DNA of 64,000 bases from Urechis unicinctus. Its lineage: Eukaryota > Annelida > Polychaeta > Xenopneusta > Urechidae. The position numbers and the translations under genes were made by a program. Below the pieces are notes generated by a model. That model searched no databases. It was not told the origin of the DNA and saw only the letters and a program-made list of their open reading frames with translations. The stretch lies in assembly GCA_034190875.2 (NCBI GenBank), contig CM067346.1:44747355-44811354 (forward strand), given 5' to 3'. Shown here one piece after another: positions 35,683 to 48,548 of the stretch. The first letter of the stretch is position 1. The number at the start of each line of letters is the position of its first letter.

Positions 35683-37000
35683 CGATGCTGACGGTGACAG
35701 AACTTGCAATTTCACTTTGGGATATCTTGAAAAGCTATATCAAGCACGTTTACTGCGTAGCATTAAACAGAGGCTGAGCTATTTTGTCCCGGTGCCTAGG
35801 AGAGCAGGAATTGGTTACAGCATGGGTCAGCTTATGACATGACATCTAACCATTGTATATCAATCACACTAACAAATTATTACTTGTTTGCATGTGGCAT
35901 TCAGAAAACTAGTTCTAGATTTGACATTCTCGTGGTAATTCACCTACATTTCTATAAATATTTGTGTTTCATGTGACACTTTAAACAATTCCCGTATCCC
36001 AAGGAAGTTCGTATTTTGCGAGCGTATTCCTACTTGCCCGATTGATTACAATGAGGGAATTGACCATTCCGACAGAATTGCATGATCGATATCGGTTGCA
36101 CAATGCATTTATCGCGAATTTACAACGCTTGCACGATAAATATAACTACTCTACAAAATAGTCCCTGCTGCATATACTCACATATTATGTTTACTTCATC
36201 AAGAGATTGATATAATATTTTGGTAAAAAATTGTACTTGCTTCCGACGGTGCATGCACACAAATGGTACACTGCAATGCAAAAATCAACGGCATATATGC
36301 TTCATGTATAACAATAAGACGCTAATCTTGAGATGCCAAAAATCAGCATTGTATGTCCACAAAGTTGCTTTATGTATAGCGAATTGTCTACACGGATAAT
36401 GAAAAGACTTCCATGCGCGAGAACAGTCGCTGAAATGTCAAATTTTGTAATCATTGATAATCAAGGGTAAAAATCAAGTCGTGTGTCCAAAAACAGATTG
36501 ATTCAATATGACCGTGTAGCTATTGAGTCGTATGTATCATTTATTTATAGAAACACATTGAAAAAAAATGTTTTGCGATACATCATATTAACGGCCATGG
36601 AGACTGAAAATGCAACTTACGATTTCGTATAATCGTTGCTTAAGATTGGTCGAGCCCGGTTGTATCGCGCCTGAAACCAACGGAATATCATAATCCATCT
36701 TTTGTGTCTAGCAGATTCGCAAATCACCCATGTGCGTAATCTGTAACATGTTTTGCCAATGAGAAAGAGTCTGATTAGCGAGTCCTGTGTAGTATGGAGT
36801 GCTTATCACTGACAATGTATATAATACAGCAGGAAGTACGCGTGTATTCTGTCAATCACAAGTCAACGTGGTTTGAACAAATATACTCGTCCACAGAATA
36901 ATATGTAAAACGCTTCCTGTGCCACTACACCCTATTTTGCTATCTTTATTTCTAATGGAAGGTATAGCGTCGTTGACTGGTAATTACGCTGTTAGTAGTA
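35683..37000. other. Non-coding stretch, nothing recognised
   Basis: AT-rich sequence upstream of the 37 kb duplication copy. Similarity to 40.4-40.8 kb is too weak to call by eye. Confidence 0.4.
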
Positions 37001-37009
37001 GACACATTT

Positions 37010-38390
37010 AATTGGTTGATGCCTTTCCTATTGTTCGTTCACCTGCCAGCCTGTTTCTAGTGACCTTCTTACAAATGAAAGGATACATCAAATAAAATTT
37101 CCGCACACAAGAACAATCCATTTGTCAAAAGCAGGTGCAAGCAGTCTCTTTATAGCATGTAGTAGAATTTCGTTACTGGAAATACTTTATTCGTGAGCGA
37201 AGCAAAAGTATTTATAGACGATTTGCAACCAACAGTGTTTTTAGCAATTATTATTCGTTTTGTATCAAACCGGGTTGTGTCATTTTAGTAAAAGACTAAT
37301 TTGCAATATTGCATTGGCAAATTCCGCAGCGTGTAAACCAACGGCCTCGCGCTTAATTTAGGCTTCGTAGCAAGAGCACCGGACAGTGGATTATTGTGAT
37401 ATGTCGGATGTTACAAGTTGTCTATCAACAATCCAAACGACCATTTGCACAGCAATGTCCAATTATGCGTTAAAAACAACACTTATTTGCTTCCCGATAA
37501 TATTGCATTTATTTCTGCCTTGAGAAGCTTTACCCACAAGATGTTTATAAAATGCTTTCGATTGATTGATTTCATTGCGACATGATATAAGCAGCATCTA
37601 CTACTTTACCTAGTTAGCAATTATATTTCATACTTATCTAATGCAGACAACAAACACGTCATTTGGCCAAAATGTTCCAGCTATCATTTAAAACCAGTTA
37701 AATACACGTCAACATACAATCCAAACAGTACATTATTTTAAACATAGATAGATCATAATGAGTCTCAGGCACGACGTCAAATTGAAGGCATCGACAAATA
37801 ACAAAGAAAAAAACAATTAACATATGGAATCTGTGTTCCATGTAGAATTGACATTTACACAGCCCATAGATCGATATTTGCTATTGCTTTATAAGCAAAT
37901 TTGGCAGGGTAATATCCAGCATTCTTAGGGGAAACAAGCGCGCTGCTTCTCACAATGCTCTAGAAATTACCTATTTTTTAAAATGTTTATTAAACAAAAC
38001 GAAACCGATTAAATGTCTAGCGTATCATACTTTTCTAAGACATTTGTCTGCGGGTATCCCCACTTAATTCAAGAGCCTGGCTGACAAGGGCACTTCTCTG
38101 TGACCAAACAGATTTCTGCAAGGCTAATAACAACACATAACATGACTATTTTCTGTGATAAATGCTTGCATCCAAAGCATTTCATCTCACGTGACATGCA
38201 AACATTGTACACCAATAGCCATCAGCCTGAAAGTGGCCACTTTATACAAGGCTGACTATTTTATTTTACACTAATCATCTGATAAGAGTGTCCATGCCTG
38301 AAGTTACTGTCGATTCCAGCGGGACTATGTATGTGATCTCGAGATCTTCGCCAATCCTAGCGCGGTGCAATGTGACGATTGAACCAGATA
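37010..38390 (+). repeat. Large segmental duplication, copy 1
   Basis: About 1.4 kb aligning with 40800-42430 in the same orientation. The best blocks are CATTTGTCAAAAGCAGGTGC (37119-37138) with its continuation CTCTTTATAGCATG, GCGAAGCAAAAG near 37198, ACACGTCAACATACAATC near 37704, GCGGGTATCCCCACTTAATT near 38051, and TCTCACGTGAC near 38184. The match continues past GATAAGAGTGTCCATG at 38281. The offset grows from 3.79 kb at the left to about 4.04 kb at the right, so copy 2 has gained or copy 1 lost about 250 bases near the right end. Coding frames overlap the right edge on both strands (38275-38565), but the match does not preserve them. Confidence 0.85.
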
Positions 38391-39180
38391 TTTTCCTGTG
38401 TGCCTTATCGAATTTTACCATTATCTGTGTTCGGTGTGCTCCCCGGACCCATTTTTTGTCAGTCATAAGCAAAGCACCTTTTCGGTTATACTTGTGCTGT
38501 TGGAATGAAAAGTGTCGTATATTGCTGTGACAATAATGAATTGACCTCGCAACAACAGCGTTCAATCAGGTGTTACAGTCACATAGTTTTAGATCAAGCA
38601 TCAAAATTGCTTACTGTGCATTCGCCACACCTTTGTGCCAACCTACTCATCTGTGAACTCGAATATTGAAAAATAAAACCAATATCAAGCATTCGGGACA
38701 TTTTCTCAAGTCGTTCTGGTTCGCATTGAATCAGGCAACTGCCATGATTTTTGCATCATTTATATGGATTTCTGTTAGAAGGAAATGGTTATATGAGTTG
38801 CTCAATCTTTCCGCTTGGCTGCATTGTGACTGAATATGAACCTCTATGTGTAGTTCCAAACCGATCTTGGCATATTTGTCAGCGACATTGTGTCTCTGTG
38901 GGAGCGATTGCATGAAAACATTATGCAATAATTTATAAATAAATAAATATATACTATGTATACATCACCCCTAAAAAAATGCAAGTTTGCATTATATCAA
39001 GGGATTTTACAGCCAAATCTACCAAGCGGCTGCGGATTGTTAACCATATAAGTTATGTATAAGAATTATATTGCTCAAACGGCAGCTTTACTTTAACCAG
39101 ATATTCTCATTTTTGTGAAAGCACATCGATCCAGCTTGAAGCAAACTAATGACTAGGTCACATGAAACTTACAGGCTATC
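38391..39180. other. Non-coding stretch, nothing recognised
   Basis: Both strands are open for 80-96 codons around 38275-38565. Neither frame is kept in the second duplication copy, which argues against coding. Confidence 0.35.
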
Positions 39181-39184
39181 TACA

Positions 39185-39335
39185 AGCCCCTTATGGGACA
39201 AAACTCTGCGAGTTCGTGCGAACCCGCACGGCAGGGGTCCGTACGATGTTTTGAAGATGTTTGGATCAGAACGGGCCCCGCAGAGCCCGTGGCCAAAAGT
39301 TGAAAATGCACTACTTTCAAACACTAGATCCTCAC
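39185..39335. other. GC-rich block with short inverted repeats
   Basis: A G+C-rich patch inside an AT-rich region, containing TGCGAGTTCGTGCGAACCCGCA, which is close to self-complementary, and a GGGCCC palindrome. A 64-codon frame crosses it. Possible origins are a decayed transposon end or an isolated insertion. Confidence 0.3.
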
Positions 39336-39339
39336 AGGT

Positions 39340-40795
39340 TTAAGCCCGTAGGCATTTTTTATATGCATGCAGATTAATTATCGCAAGCACTTTGTGTCAA
39401 TAAAGATGGGCGCTGTCTCTGTAAAAGCTGAAAAGTAAATTGAAAAATGTAATGTCACTGCAAACGGAATCCTACTGTCATCAGTGCTATAATACGTATA
39501 GTGTCAGAAAAAACAGCCATCTGAAGGTTGATGAATACTTAATACGTAAAGCAAGTGCCCGTTCATAACGTATAAGTGAAAAAACTACTGGTCACCCGAT
39601 ACATAATGCCTATCAACCTACACAAAACGAAAACACTTAATCGTTGAACGGGTAGTTTGATGAGGTACTTGTTTATTTGACTCCAGGCGATCGGAAATCT
39701 TCAAAACTATGAACTGGACCTTATTGCTGGTTCATACTACTTTCATATGTCGGAAGCAACAATGCATAGTTAATTAACATCGGTGCAATAGGTACAAACA
39801 TTGAGTCTATACCTAAGGTTACCTGGTAGTATGGCGCAGTCGTATCGTCCATGAAAATACTTCCTGTGGCGTGGGCGCAATTGTATCAATGGTACATGCT
39901 TGAGGCTAATATGCTATTGCGACAGGATAGCATGAGAGATTATTGACACAGATATTCGATACGGTATGACTGTGTTTCGCCTCGAGAGCCCACATGATAT
40001 AGACTCTCAAGGTGCAATTGTTTTACTTAAAAAAATGAAACACAATTATCAATATCACTCACATCTGTCATCATCGCTATCATGCGTTTTAAGTAATCAT
40101 TTATATCCTGTTTAAGGGAAGAACGTTTGTTTTATTTATTTGCAATTTCTGCCCACACTCCCGAACACATTCAACAACACATGGTGACGTTTCAGCTAAT
40201 CTGGATACGTGTGCTGACAATGCAGTGTATTCCATTGAAGGTAAACAAAACGCTATTCAAATGTTTCAATTGTTCCTGAATAAAGCAGTAAAGCAGGATG
40301 TAAACGACAAAGAATAGAACAATTGAATCCTTCATGCATAAACTAGTTATGGCGGGTTCGCAGAAGATTGATTAAATTTCTGATTCCAATGTTAAAGCTG
40401 CATTTCATTAAACATAATAAAATAACTGCTTACAAGACTTCCGACACCCCATTCCATGCCACACATATACCCTATATTGATACTCCCTATACGATGAAAT
40501 GATAACAAACGAGTCACCTAGGCAGCTACACAACAATAGGAGCAGAAAACCTGTTGTACCAATTCGCCGCAAAATGTGATCGATCAGGTTTTTGCGATGA
40601 TGAGATTCGGATTACCCAAAGTAGAACAATGTATAATACATTATAGTACCTTTGAAAAAGAGCATAATGTTCTATTGCGATATGATAGAGTTGTTACTGA
40701 TTTGCATTCATGAGTACATGTCCTCTGTTGTGCTCATCATAAACAATGAATGAATCACCAAATGGTTTATTCATGTTTTCATACTTTTAGTAAAC
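39340..40795. other. Spacer between the duplication copies
   Basis: Mostly featureless. A segment near 40366-40400 (GCAGAAGATTGATTAAATTT, then a TTCCAAT block) resembles 58604-58640, hinting that this area shares a repeat with the 58 kb region. Confidence 0.35.
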
Positions 40796-40799
40796 CAAT

Positions 40800-42430
40800 T
40801 GAGCATTCTTTTTTATTAATACACCCCTATTCTCATTCACCTGCCCGCTCTTTCCTTGCTTACGAATGAAATGATAGATGAAATAAAAACTCGGAACTAA
40901 AGAATCCTGCCATTTGTCAAATGCAGGTGCAAGCAATCTCTTTATAGCATGCTGCAGTAATAATCCATTGCAGGAAAAAAGAATGCTTCATTTGTTAGCG
41001 AAGCAAAAGGATTTATTGACTACAATATTGCGTCGGTAAATCTTGTCGCTAATTTATCGACAACCTAGCGTTTAAGCAAGGCTCCGTGCAAGAGGACCGG
41101 CTAGTGCATTATTGTCATATTGGGGGAATTATTGGATATCTGCCAACAAGCCAAACGACAATTCAACATAACACTTCTAATTGGTCCCTACGATAACTGA
41201 CAAGTACATCATCGGCTGTTGCCTTAACCAGCTTTACATCACGAAGCTCGTAAAATGCTTGATTTATTCTGCCAATACTATATGTAACATCAAGCACCTT
41301 ACCAAGTAAAAAATAGGTTTTGATACTTCCCTAATGAAGACAACAAAAACTTTATTTGGCCAAAAATGTTCCCGCTAAGATTTGCTTGGAAAAAACTATG
41401 TGCTTCGTCATATCCGGCAGATAATCCGAATAATATCATTTCTGCATTATGGGTAAAGACATGCTACTGGTTCGATTATATTAGGCAAACAATCCCTCAT
41501 TTATGCAACCACATTAATGCAACCACATTTCACGCAGCATGGCGAACTTATCTACCCGTTGAATACACGTCAACATACAATCAAAACGATTTATTATTTC
41601 AAAACATAAATACGTTGCATTCACAAAAATTACGAACTAAAAATATGGAATTTGTTTCCTTAATTTAATCGACTTTTTCCTGGATATGGGTGCTTATTTA
41701 CTGCAGCATTATAAACGAGCTTCGCAGCGAAAGATCCGGCATTCGTAGGGCGACAATGACGGTTATCATTGTCGTTAACGGCAAATATCACAGCAAGTAC
41801 TGGAGACGATCTATGAATTTTCGATTTATGTAGATGATAAATTCTAAGGCTAATCAAGCGTACAACTGATTAAATATTCAGATTTACTATACAGCTGATG
41901 CAAGGGATCGGTCAGCGGGTATCCCTACTTAAATTAAGAGCCGACCGACAAGTGCGGTCTACGGCTGTCCTGGCAAGCTCCCCCCACCTTCCCCGTGCCT
42001 CCAATGTCCGACCTTTTATCCCCACCCGGGAACTCAACCGCTCCCCCGACCAGACGCATGGACTATTGTCATTGGTCAAGAATGGTCACCTGGTTGCAGT
42101 GTAAGTGAATGATTGGTTCGGGGCGGGGATGGGCAATTTTGAAAATACCGGCATAACATTACAATAGCCTATAAAAGGAGGATAATATTACACAATATAT
42201 ATTTGTCTGAATCCGAAAGCGTTCATCTTACGTGACGCCACAACACTTCGCGTAATAAATTTCATCAGCATTGATCGGCTTTTAATCAAGAATGATGTTT
42301 TTTATACAATACTTAACTGATAAGAGAGCCTATGTCTGTGGTTACATTCAATCCCATTGGGACGAACAATAAGATATCGTAATCCTCGCCCTTGCTAGCA
42401 CGATTATACAAGCCATTGTACTCTTGAGAT
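40800..42430 (+). repeat. Large segmental duplication, copy 2
   Basis: Direct partner of 37010-38390. It keeps the same block order: CATTTGTCAAATGCAGGTGC at 40911-40930, GCGAAGCAAAAG near 40999, ACACGTCAACATACAATC near 41565, GCGGGTATCCCTACTTAAAT near 41917, TCTTACGTGAC near 42227 and GATAAGAGAGCCTATG near 42320. A GC-rich stretch (about 41960-42130) present only here explains much of the length difference. A 100-codon frame at 41366-41668 covers aligned sequence that is closed by stops in copy 1. Confidence 0.85.
41940..42130. other. GC-rich insert within duplication copy 2
   Basis: This stretch, with runs such as CTCCCCCCACC and CCCACCCGGGAAC, has no counterpart in copy 1. The matched sequence resumes on its right near 42200. 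Its composition differs sharply from the flanks, so it is probably an insertion after the duplication. No inverted ends or target duplication were identified. Confidence 0.45.
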
Positions 42431-44220
42431 AGTTTGCTAGATAAAATATTGGAGATATATACACCAATATAGCTCAAAAGAATTCAGAAATCGTTTGTGT
42501 AAAGATCATCTTCAGCATCCACAAGAAATACAAATAACTGTGTTACTTTTGCTTTCCTCGTGAGTCACGGAGTATATACAATTCTGAGGCAATAAAACAA
42601 ATGTTTGACATTTCGATACACAATCATATCGTATGATATATTTCAAGTAGCATTATGTCAGCATCGGCCAAGTGATAATCAGTAATATGCTTATTACAGC
42701 AAAAGAACCATCGCGGGGACTTGCGAGATGCCTTTGCATGTGGCGCACAAAAGCTGTTAGCGGGTTGCAAACGGATCTGTGTTCGCACGGTTTGTTGTCA
42801 CAACATTCGGGGATGAAGGCTTTTAGTAAAGGTGAAAGTGATAACGATTACGATATTGGACCTGGTCGGCAGCCGCCTAAAAGTGCTCAGGACTCATATA
42901 TGTTTCATCATGGCTCACATGCACAGACCCCATAAAACTTACTATTTTGGCTATCCATATATACGAATTTTAATCATCTGAATACAAAGGATGGTAATAG
43001 GAAACTTACATATGTTCACATCGGTGAACTTTCTTGTGAATTATGCATGATAATATGTTATGCAGTTACCGTGAGCAGTTGAATACAATTAATCAACACT
43101 TCACGTTCTAGTGAGGTATGTCTTGAGCATCCAATACTTCATACAAACCTATACATCATCGTTAAGTGACTTGCAAGACTTGTGTCAAATTTAATGTGAA
43201 GGGCATATATCCCTGTCGAACCTACTATAGTTTTTTTTTACCTGTCAATATAAGTATATCAAAGGTTCGGCGGAAACAAAATATGATAGCCATCTACGCT
43301 CCTGCAGAAAGAAATAATTGAATATCCATATCTTACATTAGATGTTGTGAGGCACGATCTATAATACCTAAAGTAGCGTATGAATAACGATACAGCAGCG
43401 GAGAGGATTATTCCAACAAGATATGTCCCATAATGGCATTTAGCTTCGCTGTCATTAAATGTAATGACTGACTTTTTGTACAAGTTGGACTAATGTAATG
43501 GCAAACAATATAGGTTGGTGCTCCCGTAATCAAGGTCGTATTACAGATTACATATTTGCTAATTTCTCTCTACAGCTCTGAAAAATGCCTTCACATTAAC
43601 TTCGCACGGTTACTGTGAAAATTCGCTCTCAATTGTCTCAACACTACTTAGCCCGGTTTTGGCTGCTCTTGGAATGGGCGGTGCGGCAACGCAGCGTACT
43701 TGTGCTCGTTTAAAACATCTGATATAACCAAATCAACAATACGACACGTGACAAAGATCAATTTGATTGCTGATAGTCATGTCATCACTTCCTTGAACTA
43801 TCTTTATATTTTGATATTATTCAGCGCATTGGTGTTTTCCGAAACGCTACGCGTCCAAGGTTTTGGAACATCATTCACAGGTGTGCGTTTCTGTTTGCAC
43901 GACAGAAAACCTGTACATAGTTTTAAGAGAGTCTGTAACAATAATTGTTTATAAGACGTAGAGGCGCTTAAAACGCAATTTCAAAATGGTTTACTCCTAC
44001 CCTCATTTAACTATTCCTCAGTCTTGTGGCATTTCGTAGACGTGATATGAATGACATCACAGTGATTATAACAGTTGATATTTGGGACTGCAATTCACAT
44101 GTCGAGCGTCTTAATATGAAAGTACGATGTGCTCAATGTCGCATATCTTTGAAAGCGCCAACTGGCAAATAACTTTGCATACATGGTAACTTATTGCGGA
44201 CACACGTGCTTTTGCTTAAT
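42431..44220. other. Non-coding stretch, nothing firmly recognised
   Basis: Contains an 87-codon forward frame (42672-42935) with a GCTTATTACAG splice-acceptor-like site inside its start. The product has no motif I know. Other frames are at chance level. Confidence 0.35.
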
Positions 44221-44225
44221 TTTAC

Positions 44226-44404
44226 TATCTATATACATATATATACCTATGGAATCATATAGATCTATATGCATACATATACAAATAACTACACATATAT
44301 ATATGTATGCATCTAAATGTCGTTATATATATATATATATATTATATATATATATATATATATACATATACGTTATGTATATATATATGTGTATATATAT
44401 CTAT

Positions 44405-44481
<77 letters not shown>

Positions 44482-44640
44482 ATGTATAAATATTTATTTA
44501 TATATATAAATTTATGAAATACTTGGATATATATATAACAGTTTTTGAAAATGTGTACACATATATATTTTTATATGTATGCATGTATGTATATACATAT
44601 ATAAATATGTATAAATAAATATATAAATAAATATATACAG
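44226..44640. repeat. AT-rich compound microsatellite
   Basis: Mixed TA, TATG, TGTATG and TAAATA simple sequence over about 400 bases. Its purest part is an AT array of about 69 bases at 44409-44477 and another at 44326-44365. Overlapping Tyr-Ile frames on the plus strand are artefacts. Confidence 0.9.
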
Positions 44641-46550
44641 TCAGTTATTTAATACGTTAGCAATTAAACATCAAAGTCTGTGTAGGCGGCCAAAACAACT
44701 GACATTCTGGCCGCCATTCGGTGTTCATCAACAACTCGTAAACCAAAAGGAACATATAAGTACAACTACGGTCACATTTAGATGCTATATTCTGCTCGGA
44801 ATAAAGACGCATACAGCTTGATGCATGTGTATGAAAATCGACAAAGCAGCATTCAAATTGCATACTTTGTGCCTACAATATATTTGGTTGAGAGTGAAGC
44901 TATAAAGCACCGAATTTAAAATAATGGTTCAATTAGAAATATATTTCAAACCAGTATCCCGTCACTTTAGCGGGTCCACTGCGGGTAAGTGCGAGGCAGA
45001 CCCCGCTTTTAGTGCAATTGTAACAGCCGTCACCAGGCAAACGCTCATTATAGCACCTCGTGTTGCGGTTAATAGAGGTCGCCCATGCCACGAAATATGT
45101 AATTTTGACGGCAATTAACTATTCGGATCCACCTATAAATTTAACACCGCTACTAGCTTTAGGTTGAAAATATGGGACAACATAACGCTGGTTAGTATGT
45201 CATGCTTGCGTCCTGGGGCATACCTCTGTAACGTAACTAATGCAGTGCACTCTTACCAGCAAATCGCATTCACTGTTCTCTTACAGCGGAACAATGCAAA
45301 TGAATTATTTGCGTGCTTTGTATTTGGGCTGCGTTGTTCCCTTACGTCGGTTTAATAGATTAAATTTGTGAGCAACACGCGGTGAATTGACGATGGGCAT
45401 CTTAATTCACCATTGATATGTGCAGGGTCAATTGGCTAATTGAAAGAAATGTGGCTACAGGGAATTACAACGATAAACCATGAATTATTTCAGGGTGGTG
45501 GCATAGGAGAAGAGCGGTGTTTTCTTTCAGTGAAATATATCTGCTCTCAAATGAGGTAAAGCTTGGCAGTAACTCCCTAAATTGTCTTTAAGTGCACATC
45601 GCTGCAAGTTAAACATGACAGTGAGGTATCCATATCAATTTCACCTGTGCAATTTTACAAGCACAAGATTAAAGATTAATTTCAATTATCATCAATCATA
45701 CAGTGCAGACTACGCATATTGTGTCTATGGCTGTGCGTATACAAAAGGCGCAATACATTATATCATGGGCGGAGCGACTATTAGGGGGATGGTTAGCAGT
45801 TACGTAGCGCTTTTAGCCCACTTTCGACGTGTCCCCCACATCGTAGATTCACGAATTTTTCAACGTCCTTACACGGGAGATGTGCCTTTCTTCCAACATA
45901 AGCATTAGCTTAGTTGAAATGTGGGTACCAGCAATGACGAGCATGGTGATGATGGTGATCATGATCATGCTCGTGATCAACAATGCGTCGTTTAAAGAGG
46001 TCGCCCAAAAGTTTATCAGACATAATTATTATAATCTTGACGGCCGTCAGCATTGATGGAAATCTTATAATGTCTAGGATGGTTTGTCTAAGAGACAATA
46101 ACAGTCGGTACACTACAAATACAAGCTGTATTTTTCAATCATATAGTGACTTAAATGGTGTGGACCCGCCTATGTATACTTTCTAAACTAATCGAAACCG
46201 CAAACGCCAGTGTATATTGCGATCACTACTACTTTGCTCGCTCAAATAGCCAGTAGATCATGATAATATCACTGATTAAACTTATTGCGTAAACAAAAAG
46301 ACTGCATCCTTGATGTGGTGAACGAGCAGTATGCATAATAACCAAAATGCTTTGCAGGAAAGCTCGTGGATGTGTTTGCCGCTCATAGCCTCTTAGACAC
46401 AATAAACAGGTTCATGCAGGAATATTCCATTAGTGCACGCGATTGATATTTCATGTGTGCGTTACTATTGATGTGTCTCACCTATGCAAACGTATAGTGC
46501 CATGAAACCAAAGAGTTTTTGATTACGCTAACAGCGCCCACTCAAGCACA
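44641..46550. other. Non-coding stretch, nothing firmly recognised
   Basis: Includes a 108-codon forward frame (45582-45908) without motifs and, near 45944-45980, a GATCATGATCATG-type near-palindromic run that reads as His-Asp on the minus strand. Confidence 0.35.
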
Positions 46551-46554
46551 AATG

Positions 46555-46800
46555 TGAAAATTTGATTTGTCATAGCGTCCCTTCAATCCACGTGGAATTG
46601 TCTGATAAACGCTTAGCCGTGGAAGCCTCGACCAATCAAATGACGCCATGTTTTTAACAGAATCCGAACCCGGGACGTAGGATCAGTAATCACATGTGCT
46701 GTTGTGGATTTCAAAATATTGTCGCCTGATAACGGCGTTTTATTTCATGAAAATTCATAATCCCAACACAGAAGCCATAAACTCTATGATCGGGATATTT
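46555..46800 (+). repeat. Repeat family I, copy 2
   Basis: Direct partner of 20095-20345, 26 kb away, sharing TTGTCATAGCGTC, CACGTGGAATT and GTCGCCTGATAACGG. The spread of copies over this distance points to a dispersed element and not a local duplication. Confidence 0.7.
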
Positions 46801-48395
46801 ACCATCAGCAATCTACCATAAAATCATGTTGTAATTCAAATCCATCTGATAACATACGACCTCAAGCTACGGATCCATTTTAATTTTGAATATGACTATG
46901 ATCGACAAACCATTGTGGGGTGCCGCTCTTTAGACTTTATTCTGGGAGTATTTTGACTGGAGGCAGACAAATCCATGAGCAACATAGCAACAGTTGTGCA
47001 GCGATCAATATTATACCTACAAATACTTACTCACAAGATGATGAAACGGATTTGACAATGAAGGTAGGTTATTAGAAATGTTGCCCAATGACTAGCTTTG
47101 TGAAAAGTGGATTGGCGGCGATTATTTTTTCTCAACCAAAACGTGTGTAACATAGGGGATGTCTGTATTGCTATGGCATTCGGCTTATTTCCTTGGAATT
47201 TGCATATTTTGCTTCAGGAAACCAACACTATGGAAAGGGTATCGCGCGAATCGCGCTTACCTAATCGGACTATCAAGACACAAAGCATTTTGTTTTCTTG
47301 TTGTCTTTACAGAGCGTGATTGATATGGAACCAAGTTGTTTTTATTCAACTGCCTATAAAACGTATGGCATTTCGGTAAATAAATTATCTTTGAATATTA
47401 GGATTATGCACTTATCATAATGAAGATAGACATAAACTAATGATGTCAGACAACCAAGCTTTGGTTTCATGTGGGACGGGTTAATGTTGGAGGTGGGGGG
47501 GGGGGCTTTGATAGCCGCACGTGCAGATGATTCCAGCCTCTTAGCGAAGCGTCAGATAAAAATGCAAATGAGATTGGACGATCACGATATCAGTACTTGT
47601 AAATAAAATGTAGGAAATAAATGTTTTGCTTAATTTCATGCTCAAAAATGCTTCTGATTTTCGGCATTTACCATTACGGCAAAGAAAATGGTCAAATATG
47701 ACATCGATTTCAGCCCAGCGTACTGTATTTGTACACTTAACAAGATCATAAGATTAGGTTTTAAAGCACACATAGATGGCAATATTCGGATTGTGCATAC
47801 GTCAGACGGCAGTGCGGCGTCAAACAATTTCTTATCTAAGGCTGTATGTCTTAATTGATAAACTGCGATGATGGTTTATTCAACGGTGTGTCAGGCTGTC
47901 TATATCAGTACTAATTATGTGCTCAGCTCAGACACGTCAGAACTCTGCATTCGAAGAAATACTCAGTACTTACTACACTTATTACCCATCTGAAATCCCA
48001 CGCAACTGCCCACAGTTAACGTAGAACCTCAACGCTGCCTCATCATCACGAAGGATTGCTAAGCCCGATAAGCAAGTGTTGTCCAGTCAAATTGACAAGA
48101 CTTCTAATCGTTCGCTGATTTGTTGATTTTGTTTATACAATGTGTTGTCCCAGAAATGCTCGTTTTTAGGTATTGTTTTGCATTGCCCGTTGAAACAAAT
48201 GCGATGTAATATATCAAAGTATGAAGTAAGTATAATATTGGCTAGGCTTACTTCGAGGTTAACAACATTCTAAACTCTCTGATCGGCATAAAAATGACAA
48301 CATTAGTGTGATGTATCTCGTATTGATGTTCGTTTTTGGGGACTCATTTCAGCAAGATAGTGCACGATGATCATTTCATATCATGCAGCAGCAAT
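46801..48395. other. Non-coding stretch with an 11-base G run
   Basis: The only feature noted is an uninterrupted run of 11 G at 47495-47505. The open frames are at chance level. Confidence 0.4.
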
Positions 48396-48399
48396 TACG

Positions 48400-48495
48400 C
48401 AAAGAAGCATTGACGACGACTATGTTAATGATGAATGTAACGATGATGAAATGAGGAAGTTAATGATGATGACAATGATAATGAGAATGATAATA

Positions 48496-48528
<33 letters not shown>

Positions 48529-48548
48529 GTAGTGGTGGTGGTAGTAAT
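48400..48548. repeat. Degenerate GAT/ATG-rich simple repeat
   Basis: A loose ATGATGAATGATAA-type array tightens into about 11 perfect ATG units at 48496-48528 and then switches to GTGGTG. The forward Met/Asp-rich frame here is an artefact of the array. Confidence 0.9.

Noticed and set aside
38275..38565. 96-codon minus-strand frame at the edge of a duplication
   Set aside because: The opposite strand is open too, and the second copy of the duplication does not keep the frame.
42672..42935. 87-codon forward frame with a splice-acceptor-like site near its start
   Set aside because: The splice signal is weak, no family is recognisable, and no matching exon was found nearby.
44183..44517. Overlapping Tyr-Ile frames up to 108 codons
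   Set aside because: Artefact of the AT-rich compound microsatellite.
45582..45908. 108-codon forward frame
   Set aside because: No motif or conserved neighbour; within chance expectation.
45910..46113. His-Asp-rich stretch resembling a metal-binding peptide
   Set aside because: Arises from a short GATCATG-type simple, near-palindromic run; the rest of the frame has no support.
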